From Polaribacter sp. Hel_I_88 (GTDB taxonomy: Bacteria > Bacteroidota > Bacteroidia > Flavobacteriales > Flavobacteriaceae), in NCBI RefSeq assembly GCF_000687935.1, contig NZ_JHZZ01000001.1, forward strand, positions 1,736,001-1,800,000: DNA of 64,000 nt, in the 5' to 3' direction. The translations under genes and the position numbers were made by a program. The first letter of the stretch is position 1, and each line of letters opens with the position of its first letter. Shown here piece by piece: positions 18,809 through 28,097 of this stretch. The notes beneath the pieces were generated by a model that saw nothing but the letters and a program-made list of their open reading frames with translations, made no database searches and was not told the DNA's origin.

Positions 18809-18871
18809 ATGAAAAAACAAGTAGTAAATATCATTTCTATTATTATTGTCGTTGTAATTATTACGACATGA
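18809..18871 (+). CDS. ilvL: ilv operon leader peptide (Ile/Val-rich, 20 residues)
   Basis: ATG at 18809 to TGA at 18869-18871 encodes MKKQVVNIISIIIVVVIITT: 7 isoleucines, 5 valines and 2 threonines in 20 residues, i.e. the end products and precursor of the operon that follows. The stop lies 33 nt before an intrinsic terminator and 232 nt before ilvD. Together these are a ribosome-mediated attenuator. A 6-bp stem TGTCGT/ACGACA spans the Val-Ile-Thr codons, and AGGAA just after the stop can pair with the 5' arm of the terminator, giving a plausible antiterminator. The control logic is inferred. Confidence 0.85.
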   Translation: MKKQVVNIISIIIVVVIITT

Positions 18872-18904
18872 TAGGAAAGTGATATTTATATTTTTTTATA
18901 ATAG

Positions 18905-18934
18905 AACCTTCCAATAAAATGGAAGGTTTTTTTT
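18905..18934 (+). terminator. Intrinsic terminator of the ilv attenuator
   Basis: AACCTTCCA-ATAAAA-TGGAAGGTT is a 9-bp stem followed directly by eight T. It sits between the Ile/Val leader peptide and ilvD and so would stop leader transcripts when branched-chain aminoacyl-tRNAs are plentiful. Confidence 0.85.
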
Positions 18935-19103
18935 ATGAATTTATTTAAAGTATTGAATATCATTTTAAAAACTAGTTAAAGTGTTTTAAATCAGATATGT
19001 AATATGCTTTTTAAATACCTGAATTTAAAGAATAGAGTTGCATTTTACGCAACAAAAACATAGAAAATTAATAATTTAGACAAAGAATTGAATAAAACAG
19101 TAC
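18935..19103 (+). other. AT-rich untranslated region between attenuator and ilvD
   Basis: The rest of the 461-bp leuB-ilvD gap. It has a 14-codon open frame (18935-18979) beginning at the end of the T-run that contains some Leu/Ile codons, and a small GTTGC/GCAAC hairpin near 19037. I see no convincing gene. Confidence 0.35.
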
Positions 19104-20780
19104 ATGGAATTAAATAAACACAGCAAAAGATTAACACAAGATGAATCTCAACCAGCATCTCAAGCAATGTTGTATGCAGTTGGTTTATCTGATGAAGATA
19201 TGAGCAAAGCTCAAGTTGGTATTGCAAGTACAGGTTATGATGGTAATCCATGTAACATGCACTTAAACAATTTGGCTGCAGAAGTAAAAGTGGAATCTAA
19301 AATTGCTGGTTTAGTGGGTTTAGGTTTTAATACAATTGGTGTTTCAGACGGAATTTCTATGGGAACTTCTGGAATGAATTACTCATTAGCATCAAGAGAT
19401 ATTATTGCAGATTCTATAGAAACTGTTATGAATGCGCAAAGTTATGATGCTTTAGTTTCAGTTGTTGGTTGTGATAAAAATATGCCAGGAGCTGTGATTG
19501 CAATGTTGCGTTTAAATCGTCCATCAATTATGATGTATGGAGGAACCATTGCATCAGGAAATTACAAAGGAAAAAAACTAAATATTGTTTCTGCTTTTGA
19601 AGCTTTAGGACAAAAAGTAGCAGGAGAAATAGAGGAAGATGAATACAGAGAAATTATAAAAAGAGCAATTCCAGGAGCAGGAGCTTGTGGAGGAATGTAC
19701 ACTGCAAACACAATGGCTTCTGCTATTGAATGTATGGGTTTTGCTTTGCCTTACAATTCATCAATTCCTGCAGAAAATCCTAATAAATTATCAGAAGCAG
19801 AAAGAACAGCTTTAGCAATCAAAAATTTATTAGAATTAGATTTAAAACCTTTAGATATTATTTCTAAAAAATCGTTAGAAAATGCCATTGCAATAGTAAA
19901 CGCTTTAGGAGGTTCTACAAATGCAGTATTACACTTTTTAGCAATTGCACATGCAGCAGATATCGATTTTACCTTAGAAGATTTTCAAAAAGTATCAGAC
20001 AGAACTCCACTAATTGCAGATTTAAAACCATCAGGAAAATACTTAATGGAAGATGTGCATGGAGTTGGAGGAACACCTGCAATCATGAAATATTTATTGC
20101 AAGAAGGTTTTTTACATGGAGATTGTATGACTGTTACTGGTAAAACATTAGCAGAAAATTTAGCAGATGTTAATGCTATGGAATTTGAAGAGCAAGATGT
20201 TATTTTTCCAAAAGATAAAGCATTAAAATCATCAGGAAATATTCAAATAATTTACGGAAATCTAGCTACTGAAGGAGCTGTCGCAAAAATTTCTGGAAAC
20301 GAAGGTTTACTTTTTGAAGGTAAAGCTGTGGTTTATGATGGTGAACAAGCTGCAAATACAGGAATATCTAATGGAGAAGTAGAAAGAGGAGATGTAGTCG
20401 TCATTAGATATGTGGGTCCAAAAGGTGGCCCAGGAATGCCAGAAATGTTAAAGCCAACGTCTTTAATTATGGGAGCAGGTTTAGGAAAATCGGTTGCTTT
20501 AATTACTGATGGCCGTTTTTCAGGAGGAACTCATGGTTTTGTAGTGGGGCATATTACACCAGAAGCACAATCTGGAGGAACAATCGGAATTTTAGAAACT
20601 GGAGATAAAATTAGAATTAGTGCAGAAGACAACTCTATAAATGTTTTACTTTCTGATGAAGAAATTGCAGAAAGAAAAGCAAAATGGGTTGCTCCAGCAT
20701 TAAAACACACAAAAGGGATTTTATACAAATATGCAAAAACAGTAGCATCAGCATCTAAAGGATGTGTTACTGATTTATAG
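19104..20780 (+). CDS. ilvD: Dihydroxy-acid dehydratase
   Basis: A 558-residue Fe-S enzyme making the 2-oxo acids of isoleucine and valine. [18 protein letters not shown] and [15 protein letters not shown] contain cysteines expected to hold the cluster, and [21 protein letters not shown] is the C-terminal signature. First structural gene of ilvD-ilvB-ilvN-ilvC, downstream of an Ile/Val attenuator. The start at 19104 gives the usual short N-terminus. Confidence 0.96.
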   Translation: MELNKHSKRLTQDESQPASQAMLYAVGLSDEDMSKAQVGIASTGYDGNPCNMHLNNLAAEVKVESKIAGLVGLGFNTIGVSDGISMGTSGMNYSLASRDIIADSIETVMNAQSYDALVSVVGCDKNMPGAVIAMLRLNRPSIMMYGGTIASGNYKGKKLNIVSAFEALGQKVAGEIEEDEYREIIKRAIPGAGACGGMYTANTMASAIECMGFALPYNSSIPAENPNKLSEAERTALAIKNLLELDLKPLDIISKKSLENAIAIVNALGGSTNAVLHFLAIAHAADIDFTLEDFQKVSDRTPLIADLKPSGKYLMEDVHGVGGTPAIMKYLLQEGFLHGDCMTVTGKTLAENLADVNAMEFEEQDVIFPKDKALKSSGNIQIIYGNLATEGAVAKISGNEGLLFEGKAVVYDGEQAANTGISNGEVERGDVVVIRYVGPKGGPGMPEMLKPTSLIMGAGLGKSVALITDGRFSGGTHGFVVGHITPEAQSGGTIGILETGDKIRISAEDNSINVLLSDEEIAERKAKWVAPALKHTKGILYKYAKTVASASKGCVTDL

Positions 20781-20817
20781 ACTAATATTGAATCAAGATA
20801 AGAAAGAGACAAGACTT

Positions 20818-20844
20818 CCTGCAAGGTTTCAAAAACCTTGTAGG
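20818..20844 (+). repeat. Intercistronic hairpin ilvD-ilvB
   Basis: CCTGCAAGGTTT ... AAACCTTGTAGG forms a 12-bp stem with one G-U pair. The sequence is nearly identical to the hairpin at 45468-45504 and belongs to the dispersed palindrome family. It may partly reduce read-through or protect RNA ends. Confidence 0.55.
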
Positions 20845-20895
20845 TATTTTAAATAGACATTTAAATTCTTTTGTCAGAATATAAAATAGAATACT

Positions 20896-22629
20896 ATGGA
20901 AACTCAAACCATAACAAACACAGAAACTGCTAAAAAAGTTACAGAAAGAATTTCTGGTAGCGAAGCAATTGTTAGATGTTTAATAGCAGAAGATGTAAAG
21001 ATAATTTACGGTTATCCAGGAGGTGCAATCATGCCAGTTTATGATGAATTGTATAAATATCAAGATAAAATTCATCATGTTTTAACTAGGCATGAACAAG
21101 GTGCTACTCATGCTGCACAAGGTTTTGCAAGAATTTCTGGTCAAGTTGGTGTTGCAATTGCAACTTCTGGGCCAGGAGCAACCAATTTAATTACAGGAAT
21201 TGCAGATGCTCAGATAGATTCTACACCAATGGTTTGTATAACTGGTCAAGTTCCTTCTCATTTATTAGGTTCTGATGCTTTTCAAGAAACCGATATTGTA
21301 GGTATTTCTACGCCAGTTACAAAATGGAATTGTCAAGTTACAAAAGCAGCAGATATTCCTGCAGCTTTAGCTAAAGCATTTTACATAGCAAAAAGTGGAA
21401 GACCAGGTCCTGTTTTAGTAGATATAACAAAAGATGCACAGTTTGAGGAATTTGATTTTGTCTATGAGAAATGTGAAAAAGTTAGAAGCTATTTACCAAT
21501 TCCAAAAACAGTTGCAGGTTCCTTAGAGGCTGCTGCAAAAATTATCAACGAAGCAAAAAAACCTTTTATTATTTGGGGACAAGGAGTTGTTTTAAGTGAA
21601 GCAGAACAAGAGTTAATTGCAGTTGTAGAAAAAGCAGGAATTCCTGCTGCTTGGACAATTTTAGGAGCATCAGCAATAGCAACTTCTCATCCATTAAATG
21701 TAGGTATGTTAGGAATGCATGGAAATTATGCACCTAATAAATTAACCAACGAATGTGATGTTTTAATCGCAATTGGAATGCGTTTTGACGATAGAGTTAC
21801 AGGCGATTTAAATAAATATGCAAAACAGGCAAAAGTTATTCATTTTGAAATTGATCCTGCAGAAGTTGATAAAAATGTAAAAACAGATGTTGCAGTTTTA
21901 GGTGATGCAAAAGATACATTAGCAAAGTTGCTGCCATTATTAAATGCAAATTCACACATAGATTGGCATCAACAATTTAAAGATTTATACAAAATTGAAT
22001 ATAACAAAGTAATTAAAAATGATATTTATCCAACGAAAGAAGGATTAACAATGGGTGAAGTGATTCATCAAATTAATGTTGAAAGTAAAGGTGAAGCTGC
22101 TATTGTAACAGATGTTGGGCAACATCAAATGATTGCTTGTAGATATGCAGATTTCAACAAAACAAAAAGTAATATTACTTCTGGTGGTTTAGGAACTATG
22201 GGTTTTGGCTTGCCAGCAGCAATTGGTGCAAAAATGGCAGCTCCAGAACGTGAAGTAGTTTCTATTTCTGGTGATGGAGGTTACCAAATGACTATTCAAG
22301 AATTAGGAACTATTTTTCAGCAAAAAGCAGCTGTAAAAATTGTTGTTTTAAATAACGAGTTTTTAGGAATGGTTCGTCAGTGGCAACAGTTGTTTTTTGA
22401 CAGACGTTATGCGTCTACAGAAATGACAAACCCTAATTTTGTAGCCATTGCAGAAGGGTATTACATCAAAGCAAAAAAAGTTACCAAAAGATCAGAACTT
22501 GCAGATGCTGTTAAAGAAATGATGGAAAGCAAGGAAGCTTACTTCTTGGAGGTTTGTGTAGAAAAAGAAGGTAATGTTTTCCCAATGGTGCCTTCTGGAG
22601 CAAGTGTTTCAGATATTAGGTTGGAGTAG
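20896..22629 (+). CDS. ilvB: Acetolactate synthase large subunit
   Basis: A 577-residue TPP- and FAD-dependent enzyme. The N-terminal domain has the catalytic glutamate in RHEQGATHAAQGFAR; the C-terminal TPP/Mg motif is GDGGYQMTIQEL followed by NNEFLGMVRQWQ. It forms acetolactate and acetohydroxybutyrate together with the small subunit encoded next. Length is typical. Confidence 0.96.
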   Translation: METQTITNTETAKKVTERISGSEAIVRCLIAEDVKIIYGYPGGAIMPVYDELYKYQDKIHHVLTRHEQGATHAAQGFARISGQVGVAIATSGPGATNLITGIADAQIDSTPMVCITGQVPSHLLGSDAFQETDIVGISTPVTKWNCQVTKAADIPAALAKAFYIAKSGRPGPVLVDITKDAQFEEFDFVYEKCEKVRSYLPIPKTVAGSLEAAAKIINEAKKPFIIWGQGVVLSEAEQELIAVVEKAGIPAAWTILGASAIATSHPLNVGMLGMHGNYAPNKLTNECDVLIAIGMRFDDRVTGDLNKYAKQAKVIHFEIDPAEVDKNVKTDVAVLGDAKDTLAKLLPLLNANSHIDWHQQFKDLYKIEYNKVIKNDIYPTKEGLTMGEVIHQINVESKGEAAIVTDVGQHQMIACRYADFNKTKSNITSGGLGTMGFGLPAAIGAKMAAPEREVVSISGDGGYQMTIQELGTIFQQKAAVKIVVLNNEFLGMVRQWQQLFFDRRYASTEMTNPNFVAIAEGYYIKAKKVTKRSELADAVKEMMESKEAYFLEVCVEKEGNVFPMVPSGASVSDIRLE

Positions 22630-22630
22630 G

Positions 22631-22680
22631 TTAAAGTTGGAAGTTGGGAGTTGGGAGTGTGAAGTTTGAAGTTGGAAGAA
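22631..22680. repeat. Degenerate short tandem repeat (AAGTTGGGAG type)
   Basis: A run of 6-8 nt variants of AAGTTGG/GAGTTGG follows the ilvB stop. It is guanine-rich compared with its surroundings and has no coding potential. Similar simple spacers occur before ilvN (aaatcttgaatctttaaacc) and inside the thr operon. Confidence 0.5.
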
Positions 22681-22795
22681 GATCAACTTTTATAAAATTT
22701 AAAGAAATTATTTAGAAAAAAGAATACAAAACAAAGATGAAAGACGAAGAGTGAGAACTTTAAATCTTGAATCTTTAAACCTTGAACTTACGAGT

Positions 22796-23329
22796 ATGAG
22801 TACAGAAAAAGAACAATTATATGCAGTATCTATTTATACTGAAAATAATATTGGGTTGTTGAATAGAATTTCAGCAATTTTTCAAAGAAGGCATATCAAT
22901 ATAGAGAGTTTAAATACATCTCCATCAGAAATTGAAGGTGTTTCTAAGTTTACTATTGTTGTGAATATGAATGAGGTTAATATCAAAAAAATTATTGGTC
23001 AAATAGAAAAGCAAGTGGAGGTTATCAAAGCTTACTATCATAGTTTAGATGATATTATTTATCAAATTTCTGGGTTGTTTAAAATCAAGTCTGAACTATT
23101 ATTCGAAGAACGCCAAATTCAGAATATCATTAAAGAAAGTAATGCAAGAATTGTAACTGTTAATAAAGAATTTTTTGTGCTTGAAAAATCAGGTAAAAAA
23201 GAGGAAATAGTAACCTTATACAATAAATTAAGTGTCTTTGGGATTATGCAATATACCAGATCAGGGTTGATTGCAATTACCAAAGAAGAAATGAAAATAT
23301 CAGAATTATTAGAAACATATAGTAACTAA
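22796..23329 (+). CDS. ilvN: Acetolactate synthase small (regulatory) subunit
   Basis: I place the start at ATG 22796 (MSTEKEQLYAVSIYTENNIG), giving 177 residues. An in-frame GTG at 22751 would add 15 residues translated from repetitive spacer. The N-terminal ACT domain has the pattern NNIGLLNRISAIFQRRHINIESL, and the C-terminal ALS-regulatory domain follows. It binds valine and controls IlvB in related bacteria. Confidence 0.92.
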   Translation: MSTEKEQLYAVSIYTENNIGLLNRISAIFQRRHINIESLNTSPSEIEGVSKFTIVVNMNEVNIKKIIGQIEKQVEVIKAYYHSLDDIIYQISGLFKIKSELLFEERQIQNIIKESNARIVTVNKEFFVLEKSGKKEEIVTLYNKLSVFGIMQYTRSGLIAITKEEMKISELLETYSN

Positions 23330-23346
23330 AATTAAAAAAAGAGCCT

Positions 23347-23411
23347 AGAAAAAGGAAGATAGAGTATAGACTGAAGTTCTTAAATTAGAATTTCTCTATT
23401 CTCTTTTTTCT
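23347..23411 (+). repeat. Large imperfect hairpin between ilvN and ilvC
   Basis: AGAAAAAGGAAGATAGAG (23347-23364) pairs 15 of 18 with CTCTATTCTCTTTTTTCT (23394-23411). It fills most of the 112-bp spacer, and its 3' arm is T-rich. It could be a partial terminator or an RNA-processing site that sets the amount of ilvC message. Confidence 0.5.
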
Positions 23412-23441
23412 ATCAACTTTTAAAACAAACAAAAATAAAAA

Positions 23442-24917
23442 ATGTCAAATTATTTCAACACATTAACATTAAGAGAAAAGTTAGAGCAATTAGGAAAATG
23501 TAGATTTATGGACGCTTCAGAATTTGAAGACGGAATAAACGCATTAAAAGAAAAGAAAATTGTTATTGTGGGTTGTGGAGCACAAGGTTTAAACCAAGGT
23601 TTAAATATGAGAGATTCTGGTTTAGAAATTTCTTATGCTTTGCGTCAAGCAGCAATCGACCAAAAAAGAGATTCTTTTAAAAATGCAAGTTCTAACGATT
23701 TTAAAGTGGGTACTTACGAAGAATTGTTGCCAACTGCAGATTTGGTCATCAACCTAACTCCAGATAAACAACATACAAATGTGGTAAAAACGGTAATGCC
23801 TTTAATGAAAAAAGGAGCAACTTTATCGTATTCTCATGGTTTTAATATTGTGGAAGAAGGGATGCAAATTCGTGAAGATTTGACTGTAATTATGGTGGCA
23901 CCTAAATGCCCAGGTTCTGAAGTTCGAGAAGAATATAAAAGAGGATTTGGAGTACCAACATTAATTGCAGTGCATCCAGAAAATGATCCAGAAAATAAAG
24001 GTTGGGATCAAGCAAAAGCATATGCAGTAGCAACTGGAGGTCATAAAGCAGGTGTTTTAGCATCTTCTTTTGTAGCCGAGGTAAAGTCGGATTTAATGGG
24101 AGAACAAACCATTTTATGTGGATTATTACAAACTGGTGCAATTTTATCTTTTGATAAAATGGTTGCAGAGGGAATTGACGCTGGTTATGCAGCTAAGTTA
24201 ATTCAATATGGTTGGGAGACTGTTACAGAAGCCCTAAAACATGGAGGAATTACAAACATGATGGACAGATTGTCTAATCCTGCAAAAGTGGAAGCATTTC
24301 GTTTATCAGAAGAATTAAAAGACATTATGCGTCCATTGTTTCAAAAACATATGGATGATATTATGACTGGTCACTTCTCTAAAACCATGATGGAAGATTG
24401 GGCTAATGACGATAAAAACTTACTAACTTGGAGAGAAGCAACAGGAAATACAGCTTTCGAAAAACAAAAAGTTACGCACCAAGAGATTTCTGAACAAGAG
24501 TATTTTGATCATGGAACTTTATTAGTCGCTTTTGTAAGAGCTGGAGTAGAATTGGCTTTTGAAGCAATGACAGAATCTGGAATTATTGATGCTTCTGCAT
24601 ACTATGAGTCTTTACATGAAACGCCTTTAATTGCCAATACAATTGCACGTAAAAAATTATACGAAATGAATCGTGTAATTTCTGATACAGCAGAATATGG
24701 TTGTTATTTATTTGATCATGCTTGTAAACCTTTGTTGACTGATTTTATGAAAACAGTTTCTACAAATGTAATTGGACAAAAATTTTCAGAGTCTAATGAT
24801 GTTGACAATCAAGAATTGATTAGAATTAATGCCATTATTAGAAATCATCCTGTAGAAAAAGTAGGTGCAAAATTAAGAGCTTCTATGACAGCTATGAAAG
24901 TTATAAAATCTGCTTAA
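23442..24917 (+). CDS. ilvC: Ketol-acid reductoisomerase, class II
   Basis: A 491-residue enzyme that isomerises and reduces acetolactate. The length is that of class II IlvC (E. coli type), about 150 residues longer than class I, with the knotted domain duplicated. The NADPH-binding loop is [18 protein letters not shown]. Metal-site glutamates lie in [11 protein letters not shown] and the later helical part. Last gene of the operon, followed by a strong terminator. No ilvA is present nearby. Confidence 0.96.
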   Translation: MSNYFNTLTLREKLEQLGKCRFMDASEFEDGINALKEKKIVIVGCGAQGLNQGLNMRDSGLEISYALRQAAIDQKRDSFKNASSNDFKVGTYEELLPTADLVINLTPDKQHTNVVKTVMPLMKKGATLSYSHGFNIVEEGMQIREDLTVIMVAPKCPGSEVREEYKRGFGVPTLIAVHPENDPENKGWDQAKAYAVATGGHKAGVLASSFVAEVKSDLMGEQTILCGLLQTGAILSFDKMVAEGIDAGYAAKLIQYGWETVTEALKHGGITNMMDRLSNPAKVEAFRLSEELKDIMRPLFQKHMDDIMTGHFSKTMMEDWANDDKNLLTWREATGNTAFEKQKVTHQEISEQEYFDHGTLLVAFVRAGVELAFEAMTESGIIDASAYYESLHETPLIANTIARKKLYEMNRVISDTAEYGCYLFDHACKPLLTDFMKTVSTNVIGQKFSESNDVDNQELIRINAIIRNHPVEKVGAKLRASMTAMKVIKSA

Positions 24918-24941
24918 AAAAATTTCCTCCATTATTATAAC

Positions 24942-24980
24942 AAACCTGTCAAACTACTAAATTTTGACAGGTTTTTTTTT
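24942..24980 (+). terminator. Intrinsic terminator after ilvC
   Basis: AAACCTGTCAAA ... TTTGACAGGTTT is a perfect 12-bp stem with an 8-nt loop and a run of ten T. It ends the ilv operon. Confidence 0.88.
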
Positions 24981-25090
24981 GCATTTAAACCATTAATCAA
25001 TTTTTTTGATTTTTTAGTTTCGTTAAAATTTATAATGATATATGTTTTTATATATATCTTTATCAAATGTTTAACCAAATCAGTCACCAA

Positions 25091-27937
25091 ATGAAAAAAC
25101 TTAAATTTAATTTATTTCCAGTAGTTGCTTTGTTTCTATTATTAGGATTCAACGCTTGTAAAGAAGAAGTCAAAGAAGACAAACTTTCTGTAGAGTTTGA
25201 AAAATACGAATTAGAAAACGGCTTACAAGTTGTTTTACATCAAGATAAATCAGATCCAATTGTGTCTGTGGCAATTCAATATGGAGTTGGTTCTAACAGA
25301 GAAAAAACGGGTAGAACAGGTTTTGCACACTTATTTGAACACATGTTGTTTCAAGAGTCAGAAAATGTTCCTCAAGATCAATTTTTTAAGACAATTCAGG
25401 ATTTAGGGGGGACTTTAAATGGTGGAACTTGGAAAGATGGAACTATTTATTACGAAGTTGTGCCAAAAAACGCACTAGAAACTGTAATGTGGTTGGAAAG
25501 CGATAGAATGGGTTTTTTAATAAACACAGTTACAGAATCTGCTTTTTATAATCAACAAGAAGTTGTACAAAATGAAAAAAGACAACGAGTTGATAACAAT
25601 CCTTATGGTCATACAAGTTGGGTTTTAGACAAGGCAATTTATCCAGAAGATCATCCTTATAACTGGCAAGTTATTGGAGAATTGGTAGATTTACAAAGTG
25701 CAACTGTAGAAGATGTTAAAGAATTTTACGACATGTATTATGGTCCAAATAATGCAACTTTAGTACTTGCAGGAGATTTTGAAAAAGAAGATGCAAAAGC
25801 GTTGGTTGAAAAATATTTTGGAGAAATTAAAAAGCGTCAAGAAGTTGCGCCTCTAGAGCCTCAAAGAGTTACGCTAGCAGAAACTAAAAGGTTGTATCAT
25901 GAAGATAATTTTGCAAGAGCGCCACAATTACACATGGTTTGGCCAACTTTAGAGCAATATACAGAAGATGCATATGCGTTAGATTTTTTATCTCAGCTAT
26001 TATCAGATGGAAAAAAAGCGCCAATGTATAAAGTGTTGGTGAAAGAAAAAGAATTGACTTCTAGAGTTTCTGCCTATAATAATTCGCAAGAATTGGCTGG
26101 AGAATTTCATGTGGTAGTTACTGCAAATTCTGGTAAAAATTTAGCAGAAGTAGAAACAGCAATTAAGGAATCTTTCCAAAGATTTGAAGAAGAAGGAGTT
26201 TCAGAAAAAGATGTAGAACGTATTAAAGCAAGTTTAGAAACTGGTTTTTACAATTCAATTAGTAGTGTTTTAGGAAAGTCTTTTCAGTTAGCTAGGTATA
26301 ATGTTTTTACGGGAGATCCTTCTTTTATCACTCAAGATATAGAAAATATTAAAAAGGTTACAAAAGATGATATTATGCGTGTTTACAATACGTATATAAA
26401 AAACAAACCTTATGTAATTACAAGTTTTGTTCCTAAAGGAAGTTTAGATTTAATTGCAGAAAATTCTACGAAAGCAAATATTGTAGAAGAAGAAATCAAA
26501 GAAAATGTAGCTGTTGAAATCGAAGAAAAAAATGATGAAGTTGTAAAAACACCCTCAAATTTTGATAGATCTAAAGCTCCAGATATGGGCGAATCTCCAA
26601 AATTAAATATTCCAGAATCTTGGGCTGTTATTTTAGAGAACGACATGAAAGTTTTAGGAATTGAGCAAACAGAATTGCCAATTGTAAACTTTAGTATTGT
26701 TTTGGATGGTGGTCATTTACTAGATGATATTAATAAAAATGGTGTTGCAAACATCATGACTGATATTTTGATGGAAGGAACTGCCACTAAAACTCCAGAG
26801 CAATTAGAAGAAGAAATTGAATTGTTGGGAGCATCTATTAATATGTATACAGGTGATGAAGCAATTACAATTAGTGGAAATACATTGGTTCGTAACTTTG
26901 ATGCCACTATGAAATTAGTAGAAGAAATTTTACTAAATCCAAGATGGGATGAAGAAGAATTAGCAAGAATTAAAACGAGTACTATCAATAGTATTAATCG
27001 TTCTTCTGCAAATCCAAATGTGGTAGCAAACAATATATCAAACAAAATTTTATATGGTAAAGATCACATTTTTGCATATCCAGCAAGTGGAACAGCTGAA
27101 TCTGTAGAATCGATTACGATGCAAGATTTAAAAGATTTTTATGCAAAAAACTTTTCACCATCAGTAGCAAAATTTCATATTGTTGGTAATATTAAAAAGG
27201 ATAAAGTAGTAGAAGTTTTAGCTAGTTTAGAAGAAAACTGGAAAAGTAAAGAAGTTACAATTCCTACATATGCTTTAAATTCTGAAAGAGATAAATCGTC
27301 TTTATATTTTGTTGATATTCCAGATGCTAAACAATCTATCATTAATATTGGTTACTTATCGATGGCAAAAACAGATCCAGATTATTTTCCTGCAACTGTT
27401 ATGAATTATAAATTAGGAGGTTCTTTCTCTGGAAACGTAAATTTAATTTTAAGAGAAGAAAAAGGCTATACATATGGAGCTAGAACAGGTTTTAGTGGTT
27501 CTAAAATTCCTGGAACTTTCTCAGCATCATCTAGTGTAAGAACAAATACAACAGCAGAATCTGTAGGTATTTTTAGAGAAGAAATAGAAAAGTATAAAGA
27601 AGGTATCTCTGAGGATGATTTACAGTTTACTAAAAATGCGTTGATAAAATCGAATGCAAGACGTTTCGAATCTCAATTTGCTCTTTTAGGAATGTTACAA
27701 GACATTAGCAATTATGATATGTCCAAAAGCTACATCGCAGACGAAGAAAAAATTGTGAGAGAAATGACTTTAGAGCGTCACAAAGAATTGGCAAATAAAT
27801 ATTTAGATGCTAAAAAAATGGGCTATTTAGTAGTTGGTGATGCAGCTACTCAGTATGAAAAAGTCAAAGAATTAGGTTTTGATGAAGTAATTTTAATGGA
27901 TAAGGATGGCAATGAAATTAAGCCAGTAAAACAGTAG
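25091..27937 (+). CDS. M16 family zinc metallopeptidase, lipoprotein
   Basis: A large two-unit M16 peptidase. I choose ATG 25091, which starts MKKLKFNLFPVVALF and a lipobox LGFNAC, giving 948 residues; an ATG 24 nt upstream (25067) would spoil the signal peptide. HLFEH (HxxEH, about residues 80-84) is the zinc-binding motif of the first unit, with the distal glutamate expected about 75 residues later. The second M16 unit (after about 500) lacks this motif and is the usual inactive partner. It is probably anchored to the outer or inner membrane and degrades peptides in the periplasm. Confidence 0.88.
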   Translation: MKKLKFNLFPVVALFLLLGFNACKEEVKEDKLSVEFEKYELENGLQVVLHQDKSDPIVSVAIQYGVGSNREKTGRTGFAHLFEHMLFQESENVPQDQFFKTIQDLGGTLNGGTWKDGTIYYEVVPKNALETVMWLESDRMGFLINTVTESAFYNQQEVVQNEKRQRVDNNPYGHTSWVLDKAIYPEDHPYNWQVIGELVDLQSATVEDVKEFYDMYYGPNNATLVLAGDFEKEDAKALVEKYFGEIKKRQEVAPLEPQRVTLAETKRLYHEDNFARAPQLHMVWPTLEQYTEDAYALDFLSQLLSDGKKAPMYKVLVKEKELTSRVSAYNNSQELAGEFHVVVTANSGKNLAEVETAIKESFQRFEEEGVSEKDVERIKASLETGFYNSISSVLGKSFQLARYNVFTGDPSFITQDIENIKKVTKDDIMRVYNTYIKNKPYVITSFVPKGSLDLIAENSTKANIVEEEIKENVAVEIEEKNDEVVKTPSNFDRSKAPDMGESPKLNIPESWAVILENDMKVLGIEQTELPIVNFSIVLDGGHLLDDINKNGVANIMTDILMEGTATKTPEQLEEEIELLGASINMYTGDEAITISGNTLVRNFDATMKLVEEILLNPRWDEEELARIKTSTINSINRSSANPNVVANNISNKILYGKDHIFAYPASGTAESVESITMQDLKDFYAKNFSPSVAKFHIVGNIKKDKVVEVLASLEENWKSKEVTIPTYALNSERDKSSLYFVDIPDAKQSIINIGYLSMAKTDPDYFPATVMNYKLGGSFSGNVNLILREEKGYTYGARTGFSGSKIPGTFSASSSVRTNTTAESVGIFREEIEKYKEGISEDDLQFTKNALIKSNARRFESQFALLGMLQDISNYDMSKSYIADEEKIVREMTLERHKELANKYLDAKKMGYLVVGDAATQYEKVKELGFDEVILMDKDGNEIKPVKQ

Positions 27938-27998
27938 TTTTTTGTCAATTTGATAGATTACATTTTGTAGTGTAATTATTTTGAAAATAAATTATTAA

Positions 27999-28026
27999 AA
28001 AGTGCGATGAAAATCGCACTTTTTTA
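27999..28026 (+). terminator. Intrinsic terminator after the M16 peptidase gene
   Basis: AAAGTGCGAT-GAAA-ATCGCACTTT is a 10-bp stem with a GNRA-type tetraloop, followed by a T-run. Confidence 0.88.
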
Positions 28027-28097
28027 TTTGCAAAAAGGTAACAGGTAACATATCAATTTTTCGTAAATTTAGGGTTTATAATTTAATCAATTTATCA

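Noticed and set aside
18935..18979. A second 14-codon frame after the ilv terminator with some Leu and Ile codons
   Set aside because: It starts at the edge of the T-run, is poorly enriched (3 Leu, 2 Ile of 14) and has no hairpin of its own; chance is enough.
22751..22795. GTG start that would extend IlvN by 15 residues
   Set aside because: The extra residues come from repetitive spacer, while MSTEKEQLYAVSIY matches the usual ACT-domain start.
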